Source: Cercis canadensis (Eukaryota; Streptophyta; Magnoliopsida; Fabales; Fabaceae). Taken from it: a DNA stretch of 64,000 bases. Where the stretch lies: positions 62,001-126,000 of the forward strand of contig QAOA01006669.1 of the NCBI GenBank assembly GCA_003255065.1, given 5' to 3'. A program made the translations under genes and the position numbers. Of this stretch, positions 22,549 to 33,389 are shown in pieces (position 1 is the first letter of the stretch; each line of letters opens with the position of its first letter). Under the pieces are notes generated by a model. That model was given only the letters and a program-made list of their open reading frames with translations, had not been told where the DNA came from and did not search any database.

Positions 22549-23662
22549 ATATGAGGAAGGTTTACATGGAAGACAACCACCTCTAGTTTCCAAAGCAAGA
22601 AGGAGGAATATGATGGTTGTTGATTATGAAGAAAAGGAAAGTTGGCATAGTGATTCTGAGGTCCAAGGAGACTATGTGGGACACAATAGAGGAGGGAGAA
22701 GGGCAAAAGATGCTTCTAAAGGCTGGGATGTGAGTGATCAAAGCAATGCCAGAAACCCACATTACTTTGATAGACGTGATCGGAGGGAAAGAAAGGCAAG
22801 ACAATCTTAAGTAGACCGAGATATAAGTGGAATCAAAATGAGGATTCTAACTTTTCAAAGGAGGAACGATCTAGAAGCCTACTTGGATTAGGAGAAAAAG
22901 ATGGAGCATGTATTTGATTTCCATTACTATTCAGAAGAGAATAAAGTGAAGCTTGCAGTGGTTGAGTTCACGGATTATGCTATCATTTGGTGGGACCAAC
23001 TTGTACTTAATGAGAGACCTATAACTTCATGGGAAGACATGAAGGCTATCATGAGAAAGATGTTCATCTCAAGTCATTATTACTAGGACCTCTTTCAAAA
23101 GCTACAAAGGTTGACTCAAGGTTCTAAGAGAGTAGAAGACTACCATGAAGAAATAGAAGTTGGTATGATAAGAGCCAACATAAAGGAAGATCGTGATGCT
23201 ACTATAGCAAGGTTCCTACATGAGTTAAATAGATATATAGCTAATGTAGTGGAGCTACAACACTATGTGAACTTGGAAGATATGTTGCATGTGGCTATGA
23301 AAGTAGAGAAGCAATTGAAGAGAAAGGGTTCTTAAAGGTTCATTTCTAGTTCTAGCAAGTTCAATTTGAGTCCATCTTCTCTATGGAAATTGACTTAGAA
23401 CAAGGATGAAAAGGTGAATACTAAGCCTAGAACCGAGCCCTTTAAGCTACACAAGGATAGAGACAACACTTCCAAAGACAAGGCCGAAGCACAACCTTCA
23501 AGGAATAAAGACATCAAGTGCTTTAATTGTTTGAGGAGGGGGCACGTTGCTTCCCAATGCCCAAACAAGAGGGTGATAATTCTCAAGGGAGAAGGTGACG
23601 TGGAAACCAAAGATGAGTTGGAAAAAGAGTCAATGCCACTCCAAAAAGAAGATGATAAAGAC
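22549..23662 (+). pseudogene. Tekay-like gag, main part, running in frame into Athila RT
   Basis: After the solo LTR the frame continues with RYEEGLHGRQPP. The gag core follows with stops: [59 protein letters not shown] and VVELQHYVNLEDMLHVAMKV. All are Retrotrans_gag blocks of the Tekay lineage. A complete CCHC knuckle CFNCLRRGHVASQC lies at about 23519-23560 (C-x2-C-x4-H-x4-C). The frame from 23414 then passes without a stop into Athila RT at about 23663 (DDKDI then DQMLERLAG). Stops occur at 22808, near 22890, near 23084 and at 23333. Confidence 0.85.
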
Positions 23663-25825
23663 ATTGATCAGATGCTAGAGAGGTTGGCAGGGAAGTCCCA
23701 TTACTGTTTCCTAGATGGCTTCTCAGGCTACTTTCAGATTCACATAGCCCCGGAGGATCAGGAGAAGATGACCTTTACCTGTCCATTCGGCACATTTGCA
23801 TATAGGAGGATGCCCTTCGGCCTGTGTAATGCCCCTAGTACATTCCAGCGATGTAGGGTGAACATATTTTCTAATTTTTTAGAACACTGCATAGAAGTAT
23901 TCATGGATGACTTTACTATGTATGACTCATCTTTTGATGCATGTTTAGACAGCCTTTCTAGAGTACTTGATAGATGCATTGAGACTAACCTTGTTCTTAA
24001 TTTCGAGAAATGTCACTTCATGGTAGAACAAGGCATAGTTTTAGGGCATGTAGTTTCTAGCAAAGGAATTGAAGTAGATAAGGCTAAAATAAATGTTATT
24101 GCCTCTTTACCCTACCCCACTTGTGTGTGGGAAGTGCGTTCTTCTCTTAGTCATGCAGGCTTTTATAGGCGATTCATTAAGGACTTCAGCAAGATTGCAT
24201 TTCCCTTGTCTAGGCTTCTTAAAAAAGAAGTGGATTCGAATTCGATAGACAGTGCAGAGCCTTACCTCCCCTCCCATCATGCAGCCACCTAACTGGGAGC
24301 TTCCATTCGAGCTGATGTGTGATGCATCAAACTTTACAGTAGGCGCTATCCTTGCACAGCGAGTGGACAAGCTGTCCCACGTGATTTATTACGTATCTCG
24401 CACTTTGGATGCTGCCCAAGCAAATTACACCACTACTGAGAAATAACTTTTTGCTGTTGTGTTTACTTTAGATAAATTTCGCTCATATTTACTTAACTCT
24501 AAAGTAATTGCTTTCTCTAATCATGCAGCTTTGAAGTACTTGATCAAGAAGTCGGATGCGAAGCCTAGGCTCATTAGATGGATGCTGCTCTTGCAAGAAA
24601 TTGACCTTGAGATCAGAGACAAGAGTGGAGCTGAGAACTTGGTAGTTGATCACTTAAGTCGGATTCCACTGACTTTGGATGGCCTTCCCATCAGAGAAAC
24701 CTTCCTAGATGAGCAACTTTATCATCTGCAAGGTAAAGATCCTTGGTATGCTGACTTGGTAAACTACTTAGTTGCTTCTGAGTTACCTGCTTATTTTAAG
24801 AAGCATCAAGTAGATAAGCTTAAAAGTGAAGCTAAATACTATTTGTGGGATGACCCCTATTTGTGGAGATTGTGTAATGACCAAGTAATTCGGAGATGTG
24901 TGCCTAGACATGAGTTTGAGTATGTTTTCCAATTTTGTCATACTTCTACATGTAGTGGTCATTTTGGACCTCAACATACTGCTAAAAAAGTTTTAGCCTC
25001 TGAACTATATTGGCCTTCCTTATTTCATGATGCATACAACTTTTGTAAGAATTGTACCTAATGCCAATGGACAGGTAATATTTCTCATTGCAATGAGATG
25101 CCTCAATAGCCTTTGTTATTTTGTGAGATATTTGATGTTTGGGGCATCGATTTCATAGGTCATTTCCCTACTTATTTTGGTTTTCTGTACATTATTTTAG
25201 CTGTGGACTATGTTTCTAAATGAGTAGACACCAAGGCCACCCAAACTGACGATTCTCGTGTACATTTTCTGTAGGGTCGGCATTCCAAGAGCCATCATCA
25301 GTGACCAAGGTTCTCATTTCTGCAATAGGCATATGGAAGCTTTGTTGAGAAAGTATGGTGTAATGCATAAGGTGTCGACCCCTTACCATCCATAAACCAA
25401 TGGGCAAGCAGAGGTGTCAAATAGGGAGATCAAGCAAATTTTAGAGAGGACTGTCCAACCCAACAGAAAAGATTGGAGTATGTGTCTGAATGATGCATTG
25501 TGGCCTATCGGATTACCTACAAGACCCCTATAGGCATGTCGCCTTACAGGCTAGTCTTTGGCAAGGCATGTCACTTTCCAGTGGAGATAGAGCATAAGGC
25601 GTATTGGGCAGAGAAACAATGTAACCTTGACTTCACTCAAGCTTGATCACAAAGGAAGCTCCAACTGCAAGAACTTGAAGAAATCTAGTTGGAGGCTTAT
25701 GAAAACTCTAGAATCTATAAAGAAAAGACCAAGGCTGTCCATGACAAGATGTTGGTGAGAAAAGAGTTTCACATTGATCAGAAAGTGCTGCTCTACAACT
25801 CCCATCTCAAGCTAATGCCCGACAA
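23663..25825 (+). pseudogene. Athila RT, RNase H and integrase fused to the Tekay-like gag
   Basis: RT starts at DQMLERLAG and lacks its N-terminal part. It has CFLDGFSGYFQIHIAPEDQE, FGTFAYRRMPFGLCNAP, the active site VFMDDF, and LGHVVSSKGIEVD. A frameshift near 24240 leads to RNase H: MCDASNFTVGAILAQR, IYYVSRTLDAAQANY, a stop for E at 24444, then [11 protein letters not shown] and [13 protein letters not shown]. Integrase has the HHCC finger ([11 protein letters not shown] then CKNC), [10 protein letters not shown], then ISDQGSHF and [17 protein letters not shown] in shifted frames with stops. The DDE residues are visible but the frame is broken repeatedly from 25060 on. It ends in LMPDKLR, where LTR B copy 2 begins. 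Protease and the RT N-terminus are absent. Confidence 0.85.
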
Positions 25826-25831
25826 GCTTCG

Positions 25832-26548
25832 TGATGAGACATTATTTTACACTATTTGTTTCCCTTATACTTAATCTTTTAGTGTGTGTTTCTAGTGATT
25901 TTTATGGCCCTTAAACATGTTTTGTAGATTTGGACTTGTTGATGCTTATAGATTTTAATTGCATAACTGTTGAATTTTGGCACTGCTTACATTTTTCACT
26001 ATAGATTGAGCTACAAATGTCCGATTATGTGATTCCAGTTTCTTTGGAAAGCTGACAGAAAATTATACATTTCATATGAAGATCCCATAAGCTGATTCTC
26101 GCATATGGACAACTAAAATTCGCGTCCAAGTAGTCCAAATTTTTTGCATCCGCCCAGCATTGACTCCTTAGGCCTGCTTATTAGACCAGAGCATGTTTAT
26201 TTGGGCCAACATCTGCTTATTGGGCCAGCACACATAACACTAGGGCTTGATCATGTTTTTACCATTAAAGTTTTAGTAAACTAGGTTTATTTTGTAATTA
26301 CAAAACCTAGAGGAGGCAGTCAGCTAATATTTATTCTTAAGTTGTTGAGAATAATAATACACATTACCACCTTGTCATCAGAAGCTGTTGCTGCTGCCTC
26401 CGGTTGCTGAATTCAAATTTCTACCTTTGCTTTGTGTTCAAGTCTTCTATGGAGGGCTAAGTACTTTTGTAATCAATTCAAGAGGAACCAAACTTAATAA
26501 TCCAGAGTTCTTTTGCTTCAACCAGTTTTGATTTAATTTAATTTGAAT
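25832..26548 (+). mobile_element. LTR family B, copy 2 (3' end truncated)
   Basis: TGATGAGACATTATTTTACAC and the following ~710 bp match 13588-14300, including GTAGATTTGGACTTGTTG and TTTCTTTGGAAAGCTGA. Identity stops near 26548, where a Tat LTR fragment starts. It lies directly after truncated Athila integrase, so it may be the 3' LTR of the element whose 5' LTR is at 13588. Confidence 0.75.
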
Positions 26549-27295
26549 GCCCCATGTTCCTTTTGATTTTACTTTGATTATGTGTTCTTTGTCTCTCTTT
26601 GCTTCATTTTCATAATGAATGTGCAATGAGCATGTGTACTTTTTTAAAATCCTTTTGAATCTTTTGGTTTTTGCTTCTAATCTTGCTTAATTTGGACCTT
26701 TGGCTTCTATTTCCCCTTTGTTCATTTTCGATTTTGATTAGCTCTTTGAGCATATTTAATTTTTGAAAGTTTTGATTATGTTTTGGTTTGATTTTGGATG
26801 AGATGGTTGATCCTTATATTTCTTGCTTTTGGGTTTTCTTGATTTGGTGTTATATTATGAATTTTCGGGTTGGAAAATTTTCATTAGCAACCCTCGATTT
26901 TTATTTTATATCTGGGGCTATAGAACTCCGATTCGGGTGATTTTTGATTTTTTAGAATCAAGAGACATTTTTCTTCCACATATATTGTTCTAAAAATTTA
27001 TGCATGTGTACCCTGATTCCAGTTGTTAATTGAAGTTGACTATTTTTCTATTTCTGCGGGTTTGTTAGTTTTCCTTGGCAATCTTCAGTATTTATTTTCT
27101 AAATGGAGCAGTAGAGATCCAATTTTCATGATTCTTGTCTCTGTAGGATCCTGAGAGATTTCTCTTTTGCATATATGTTTTTTTGGAATTTGTGCATGTC
27201 ACATTTATTCCCATTTTTATTTTGAAATTGTTAGTTTTCCTGGCATTGTCGGATTGCTGGTCAATTCTGACAGTGCTTAGTTTTCTTGTTGTACA
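26549..27295 (+). mobile_element. Tat/Ogre LTR fragment (subfamily D')
   Basis: From about 26650 it matches 54690-55330, for example CTTTTGGTTTTTGCTTCTAA and GCATGTGTACC. Both TG and CA ends are missing. The right edge has a short duplicated phrase (CGGATTGTCGGATTGCTGGT) before the Athila pol begins, which resembles filler at a repair junction. Confidence 0.65.
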
Positions 27296-27339
27296 TCAGG
27301 ACATCGGATTGTCGGATTGCTGGTTGGACATCGGGATGT

Positions 27340-28137
27340 CAATCTTGCTAAAATTATGAATGAAGCGCCGGTAGAATCCTGCATGACCAAGAAATGAACG
27401 AACTTCCCGCACGCATGCGGGGTAAGGCAAAGAAGAAATAAAATCAATCTTAGTAGGATCTACCTTTAAGCCTTTGCTAGAGACTACATGTCCTAGGACT
27501 ATACCTTGTTCTACCATAAAATGACATTTTCAAAATTCAGAACAAGATTAGTCTCTATACACCTATGCAAAACTCTAGACAAGCTATATAGGCAGTCATC
27601 AAAGGAAGAGCCATATACAGTAAAATCATCTATGAATACCTCCATACAATGCTCTATAAAATCAGAAAATATACTAATCATGCAACATTGGAAGGTACCT
27701 GGGGCATTGCAAAGACCAAATGGCATCCGCCGGTATGCAAAGGTGCCAAAGGGGCAGGTAAAGTTGGTCTTTTCCTGATCCTCTAGTGCAATGTGAATCT
27801 AGAAATAACCAGTGAATCCATCCAGAAAGCAATAGTGGAACTTTCCTGCTAGCCGCTCCAACATTTGATCAATAAATGGAAGTGGGTAATGATCCTTGCG
27901 GGTAGCCTGATTAAGCCATCTGTAATCAATACAGACCCTCCAGCTATTCTGAACTCGAGTGGGAATGAGCTCATCATGCTGGTTCTTCACCACTGTCACT
28001 CCCGACTTCTTTGGAACAACTTGCACTGGGCTCACCCACTTACTATCTGAGATTGGGTAAATAATTACAGCTTGAAGAAGCTTGGTTATCTCCTTCTTGA
28101 CCACATCCAGAATCAGTGGATTGAGTCTCCTTTGTGG
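27340..28137 (-). pseudogene. Athila reverse transcriptase, minus strand
   Basis: Read on the minus strand: VVKKEITKLLQAVIIYPISD, SKWVSPVQVVPKK, NSWRVCIDYRWLNQATRKDH, PFIDQMLERLAG, CFLDGFTGYF then a stop for Q, FGTFAYRRMPFGLCNAPGTF, active site VFIDDFTVYG, a frameshift near 27520, and LGHVVSSKGLKVD. The catalytic Asp pair survives. It ends at FSKID (about 27340), where filler and the Tat LTR fragment begin. RNase H and integrase of this copy are missing. It forms an inverted repeat with the RT at 23663-24220. Confidence 0.9.
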
Positions 28138-29193
28138 CTACCTCACTGCCTTAGCATCTTCCTCAAGTAGAATTTTGTGCATGCAGGTAGAAGGACTGAT
28201 GCCAGGTATATATGCCAGTGTCCACCCAATTGCCTTATTGTTCATTCTCAGAATGTGCAACAACCTTGCCTCTTGCTCAGGTTGAAGGCTCTTGGCAATA
28301 ATAACTGGCAGCTGCTCATTCTCCTCTAAAAATGCATAAGTCAAATGCTCAGGGAGGGGTTTAAGCTCCAGTTTGGGTGGCTGCTTTATGGAAGGAAGTA
28401 AGGTCTTAGCTGCAGCCTCTAGTGCATAAATCTCCCCCTCACACTTGGCATCAACTGCCACTGCAGGATCATCAACTACTCCATCAACTACTTCAATAGC
28501 CTCTGTAATAGAATCATTGCTCTCTAAAAATTCAGTAATCCCTAAGCAAACATAATCACTATCACAGTCACAACAAATTGAATCATCCAAGAATAGCAAC
28601 TCAGGGGGTTCAGAGGGAAGACTATCATCAATCTCATCAACTAACTCATCAATAATATCAATGCAGTAAACAGAATGGTCTTCCATGGGATATCTCATGG
28701 CATCAAGGATATTAAATTGCACTATACTATCACCAAACTCTATTGAAAGAGTTCCAGAATGGACATTTATCTTGGTTCTAGTAGTCTTAAGGAAAGGTCT
28801 CCCAAGGATGATTGGCTTCTTGCTGCTTGTTGATTCACCCTCCATGTCTAGGATGTAGAAGTCAGCAGGAAAAAATAACTCATTAACCCGAACTAGTACA
28901 TCCTCAATCAGGCTTGCAGGGTATGTATTGCTTCTATTTGCTAGTTGGATCACCACTCCTGTTGGCTGCAAGGGTCCCAATCCAAGTGACTGAAAAACTA
29001 ACTTGGGCATGACATTGATAGAAGCTCCAAGGTCCAACATAGCATCCTCAAACTTACAGTTTCCAATGACACAAGGTATGGTAAAAGTTCTAGGATCTTG
29101 GAACTTTTTAGACATAGGTTGAATGAGGGCAGAAATATTCTGGCTCATACTGACCCGTTCATTGCCCTTTAACTTCCTCTTGTGAGTGCACAA
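28138..29193 (-). pseudogene. Athila aspartic protease and linker to RT, minus strand
   Basis: This is the longest undamaged coding stretch of the window (351 codons). It contains SKKFQDPRTFTIPCVIGNCK, then the protease active site AMLDLGASINVMPK, and the flap-side block KPIILGRPFLKTTRTKINVH. An acidic linker and LKPLPEHLTYAFLEENEQLP lead towards RT. Active-site Asp is intact, unlike in the other two proteases here. The upstream frame is broken at about 29240 and the downstream one stops once before PQRRLNP. It would lie between gag and RT in the single Athila polyprotein. Confidence 0.9.
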
Positions 29194-29231
29194 CTCTTTC
29201 AGGAACCTTGCATACTTTGGAATCTGCTTGA

Positions 29232-30737
29232 TTGCCTCTAACAGAGGAATGTTAATCTAAACTCTCCTAAATGTCTCCAGAAGTTCCCTCTCTTTCTCTG
29301 CCTTATCCAACTTTTTGGATTAAAGGGCTCTCTGTGGGAAAGGCAGAGGAACAGAATGAGTGTTCTTATGCTGCTGTGGCATTTCTGTAGTGCTAGAGTT
29401 AAAACTGCTAGGGTCAACAACAGGCTTATCTTGCACATTTGGAATAGTTAGTTGTAGGTGCAGGGGTAGGGTCAGGAATTTCCTTGTCACTCCTAAGGGT
29501 GATTGCACTCACATTCTTCCCATTTAGATTAGGAACTATTTGAGAGGGAAGATTACCAAAACCTTGAGCTTATAGTTAACTAATGGATGAAGCCAATTGG
29601 CCAATTTGAGTCTCTAGATTCTGAATGGTAGCTCCAGTGCTCTGCTGGAATTAGAGGTTATGGGCTGCTAATTGTTTCATAAGCTCTTCTAGGTTAGGTA
29701 TAGATTGGTTAGAAGTGGAAGCTTGCTGGTTGGCAGGATGGAAATGTTGTCTGTTTTGAAAGCCTGGTGGTCTATTTTGGTATGACTGGTAAGACTGAGA
29801 ATTAGGTTGTTGTTGTGGTTGCATATTATTGCCATATCTCAGGTTTGGATGGTCTCTCCAACCAGGGTTATATGTGGTAGAGAAAAGGTCATGTCTTGGT
29901 TGGTGAAGCTGGTAGTACTGAGATTAGGAATACTGAGGCTTGTTGGAAAAAATATTGGTTGTAGCTACTGTTTGGTTAGGGAAGGCAGATATATCCTCTT
30001 GAAGGGGAGGACAAGCATCAGTGCAATGGGAAGAACAAGAACATATGCCACAAACTCGGATTGGTTGCACTAGCTGCACTAGTGGCATGGCTGGCTGTTG
30101 ATGTTGCCCCATGGCTAATTGTCTTACCAATGAGGTTAACTCATCAAGCCTATGTTCTATCATCTGTTTGTCAGCAGGGTGCACATTAACCTCATTGACC
30201 CCTCTATTGGCAGAATGCATCCTAGTGCCAAACTGTTAGGAATTGGCAGCCATATTAGAAATCAAATCCCTAGCTGCAGCAGGTGTCTTATCCACCAATG
30301 CTCCTCCACTAGCAGAATCAACATTGCTCCTCTCCATAGGCATTAGACCTTCATAAAAATATTGAATTAAGAGTTGGTCACTAATTTGATGGTGGGGACA
30401 ACTTGAGCACAACCTATTGAACCTTTCCCAGTATTCATGCAAGGTCTCTCCTGGAAGTTGCCTTATACCACAAATGTCCTTTCTAATTGCAGCAGTCCTA
30501 GAGACAGGGTAAAACTTCTCCAAAAAGAGTCTCTTCATCCCATTCCAATTTGTCACTAAGCCTTGTGAGAGATAGTAGAGCTAATCCTTTGCAGCATCCG
30601 CAAGAGAAAAAGGAAATGCCCTCAATTTAATGTCCTCCTTAGAAACTCCTTGTGACTTCATTGTTGAACAAACCACATGAAATTCCTTCAAGTGCTTATG
30701 GGGATCCTCACCTGCAAGACCATGAAATCTAGGCAGC
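29232..30737 (-). pseudogene. Athila gag, minus strand
   Basis: Read from 30737 downwards: HLPRFHGLAGEDPHKHLKEF, DIKLRAFPFSLADAAKD, a stop for W, NWNGMKRLFLEKFYPVSRTA, LHEYWERFNRLCSSCPHHQI, then a stop at 30236. It continues with HRLDELTSLVRQLAMGQHQQ and a complete CCHC knuckle VCGICSCSSHCTDACP. Further on are YNPGWRDHPNLRYGN and NLEELMKQL, followed by frameshifted sequence to the protease. It is truncated at 30738, where another Athila-like element begins in the opposite direction. The N-terminal part is missing. Confidence 0.85.
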
Positions 30738-30738
30738 A

Positions 30739-30891
30739 AGTGTATCAATCCGGACTTAAGCCAATTAGGTCATAAGTCAGTTTTAGAGTTTTAAGGATTT
30801 CTAACCTAGTAGTTAGGATTTCTAACCTACTTGTTACTCTCATTGTATTACTTGAAAACGATAACATACACTTGCTTTAGAGTTTTACACA
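30739..30891 (+). mobile_element. 3' end of a 5' LTR, Athila-like element G
   Basis: About 150 bp of AT-rich sequence with a local duplication (GGATTTCTAACCTA twice) ends ...TTTTACACA, 6 bp before a primer site. The rest of the LTR is lost at the junction with the minus-strand Athila gag. Confidence 0.5.
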
Positions 30892-30897
30892 AGTTTT

Positions 30898-30916
30898 TGG
30901 CGCCATTGTCGACGAT
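30898..30916 (+). other. Primer binding site, tRNA-Asp type
   Basis: TGGCGCCATTGTCGACGAT keeps the TGGCGCC.TTG..G core of the Athila primer site with three or four changes. Confidence 0.7.
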
Positions 30917-31020
30917 TGTGCATCTATTAATATCAATACTAAGGTAGTTTAATTTTAGTCTAGATCTTTATTTTTTTTATTTTACGCTTTGCTCTTTGTT
31001 TTTCAAGAATTCTTTCTAAT

Positions 31021-32690
31021 GTATGAGAAGTGCGGGGTGCAGTAATCTACTACCTTTGAATTCTGAAATCAAGAAGATGTTTAAGAAATACCAAAGGGAA
31101 AGAAGAAGTGTCACTAGACCAGCTCATATCATTATAGAAGACGCCAAGCAAAACAGAGAGCCAGTAGTGGTACTAGTGATGGCTCGGAAAGCATTGAAGG
31201 ATTATGGAATTCTCAAGGGGCCAGACCCTATCTCAGGGATCAATAGGCTAACAATTCAAGCCAACCAATTTAAGATCAAGGCTAGTGCAAATGTACACTT
31301 GGCTGGATTTCTTCAAGTATAACGGTGCCACTGACGATGCTGTTCGACTATGCCTATTCCCTTTTTCACTGAAGGATGAGGAAATAATTGGCTATACTCT
31401 CTTGCACAAGGATCTATCAATACATGGGATGAAATGACCAAACAATTTTTGGCAAGGTTTTTCCCACTAGCAAAAACAACCAAGATGCACAATGAAATTA
31501 ATACCTTTGTGCAACAAGATGTGGAAGGATTACATGAAGCTTAGGAGCACTTTAAGGGCTTATTGAGGATGTGCCCACACCATGGTTTACCCAAGTGGCT
31601 CTAAATTCAAACTTTCTACAATGGTTTGAATGGGTCCACTAGAACTCTACTTGATGCTGCCGCAAGTGGGTCACTAATGGAGAAAATTGATGAAGAGGTG
31701 TTCAAGTTACTTGATCAAATGGCGGAAAATGCTAGCCAATGGCTTTGTAAAAGGGGTCCAACTAAGAAAGCTTCTGGGATGCATGCAATTGATCCCATCA
31801 CAGCCCATAATGCTAAGATGGACTCTCTTGCAAAGCAATGAGGCACTCTGACAACCAATTCCATCAATACTCCTCAAGTCAAATGTGAAGTATGTCATGA
31901 CGATCATTCTCATGTAGATTGCCCAGTGATGAACATAAATTTCCCACCATCTCTTGAGGAAGCTCAATTTGTGGAAAATTCTAATAGACAAGGTGATCCA
32001 TACTCCAACACTTACAATCCGGGATGGAGAAACCATCCTTATTTCTCTTGGAAGAACTCTCAAAATGTGGCTAACCCATCCAGATTCCAAGCTCAACCCC
32101 CACTACCAAAAGTTTCATTAGAAGATGCCCTTGCTCAATTGACAGTGAACACTACTCAATTCATTACAAGGGCATATACTACTTTGCACAACCAAGCTGC
32201 TTCCATCCACAACTTAGAGGTGCAAGTTAGGAAAATTTTTAATATTCTATCTTCTAGAGATCAAGACACATTGCCAAGCAATACTGAAAAAAAAAATCTT
32301 AGGGAGCAAGTCAATGCCATAACTCTTTAGAATGGCAAAATTGTGGAAAAGCCTGAGAAGAAAGCTATAGTAGTAGAAAAGCACCTGTAGCAAATAAGGA
32401 ACCTGCTGTACCTATTGAGGAGGCTCAATTAGGGGAGGTGACTAAATCCAAGTCCATACTTTTTCTTGATAATCCTCCACCATACAAGACCCACATACCG
32501 TTCCCTCACAGGTCTCAAAAGCAAAACTTGGACAACAATTCTCCAAGTTCCTTAAGGTGTTCAAGAAACTCCACATAAACATTCCCTATGCGGAGGCCTT
32601 GGCACATTTGCCAAGCTATGTCAAATTCATAAAGGAGATTCTCACCAACAAGAGAAAGCTAAGGGGCTTTGAGACTATGACATTTTTAAA
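31021..32690 (+). pseudogene. Athila-like gag of element G
   Basis: In order, with frameshifts and stops: RRSVTRPAHIIIED, KALKDYGILKGPDPI, LTIQANQFKIKASANVHLAG, a frameshift near 31320, WDEMTKQFLARFFPLAKTTK, LHEA, CPHHGLPKW, TFYNGLNGSTRTLLDAAASG, FKLLDQMAENASQWLCK. The knuckle CEVCHDDHSHVDCPV (C-x2-C-x4-H-x3-C) follows, then YNPGWRNHPYFSWKN and NTTQFITRAYTTLHNQAASI. The end (SQKQNLD..., YVKFIKEILTNKRKLRGFET) leads to the protease, but the element is cut at about 32690. It is the closest relative in the window of the gag at 8035-9420 and shows the N-terminal part that copy lacks. Confidence 0.85.
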
Positions 32691-32929
32691 GGTCATAATC
32701 ATTTTCAACATTTCTCTTACCTAACAATTTTCACTTGCCATGACAATAAACTGATGTGAACTAACAATTAACATATTTCTTTTGATTGACATTGTTGGAT
32801 ATTGGTAAGTCATATCTTTAGTTGCTTATGGCAAGTAGCATTTTTAATAAGCATTTAGTTTGCATTAACTATACTCAACATCTTTTTAAGCATTTAGATA
32901 AAAGCACCAATCTATTATGTGTCACATCA

Positions 32930-33110
32930 GACATTTGCCTTACCATTACAAAGCTAACATGTAGTATTTAATAGAGATATGTATTACAATTGGTAATCAC
33001 AATTTTACCATGCTATATTTCAAAGCTCTAAATCTTTAGTTAGTATTTACAATTATGCATTTCTTATCATAACTATATTGAACTCTTAATTTTCTTCATT
33101 ATTCAGTTTA
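32930..33110 (+). repeat. Diverged duplicate of the CACTA exon/intron boundary
   Basis: TACAAAGCTAACATGTAGTA and the following ~130 bp, ending TTCTTATCATAACTATATTG, resemble 37495-37617 (TACAAAGCCAATATGTGGAA ... ACTTCAACTATAATGTG). This copy has lost the splice-site-like GTATGC and its frame. It may be an internal duplication or part of a second CACTA copy. Confidence 0.5.
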
Positions 33111-33389
33111 GATGTGGATGTTATGTGAGTGATTGAAGCTCCAAAATAATTACAAAGTAGCACTTGTTTTTTTCTTTGTTGTGTGATTGGATAATTTCAG
33201 ATATTAATTTGTTATAAATCATAAGCTTAGTAGTTCTGAAGTTTTGGAGCCTTGCAACTGAACCTCCTTTATAGAAAAGTACTATTAAAAAATGGCGATT
33301 ACCCTCATAAACACTCATGTTATGCAAAGTTGGAATATTATAAACATTTGTTTATTCAATTTTGGGATACTATAAACTGATATTAAATG

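Noticed and set aside
22451..22810. 119-codon frame starting in the solo LTR
   Set aside because: The first ~30 codons are LTR sequence; only the part from RYEEG on is gag.
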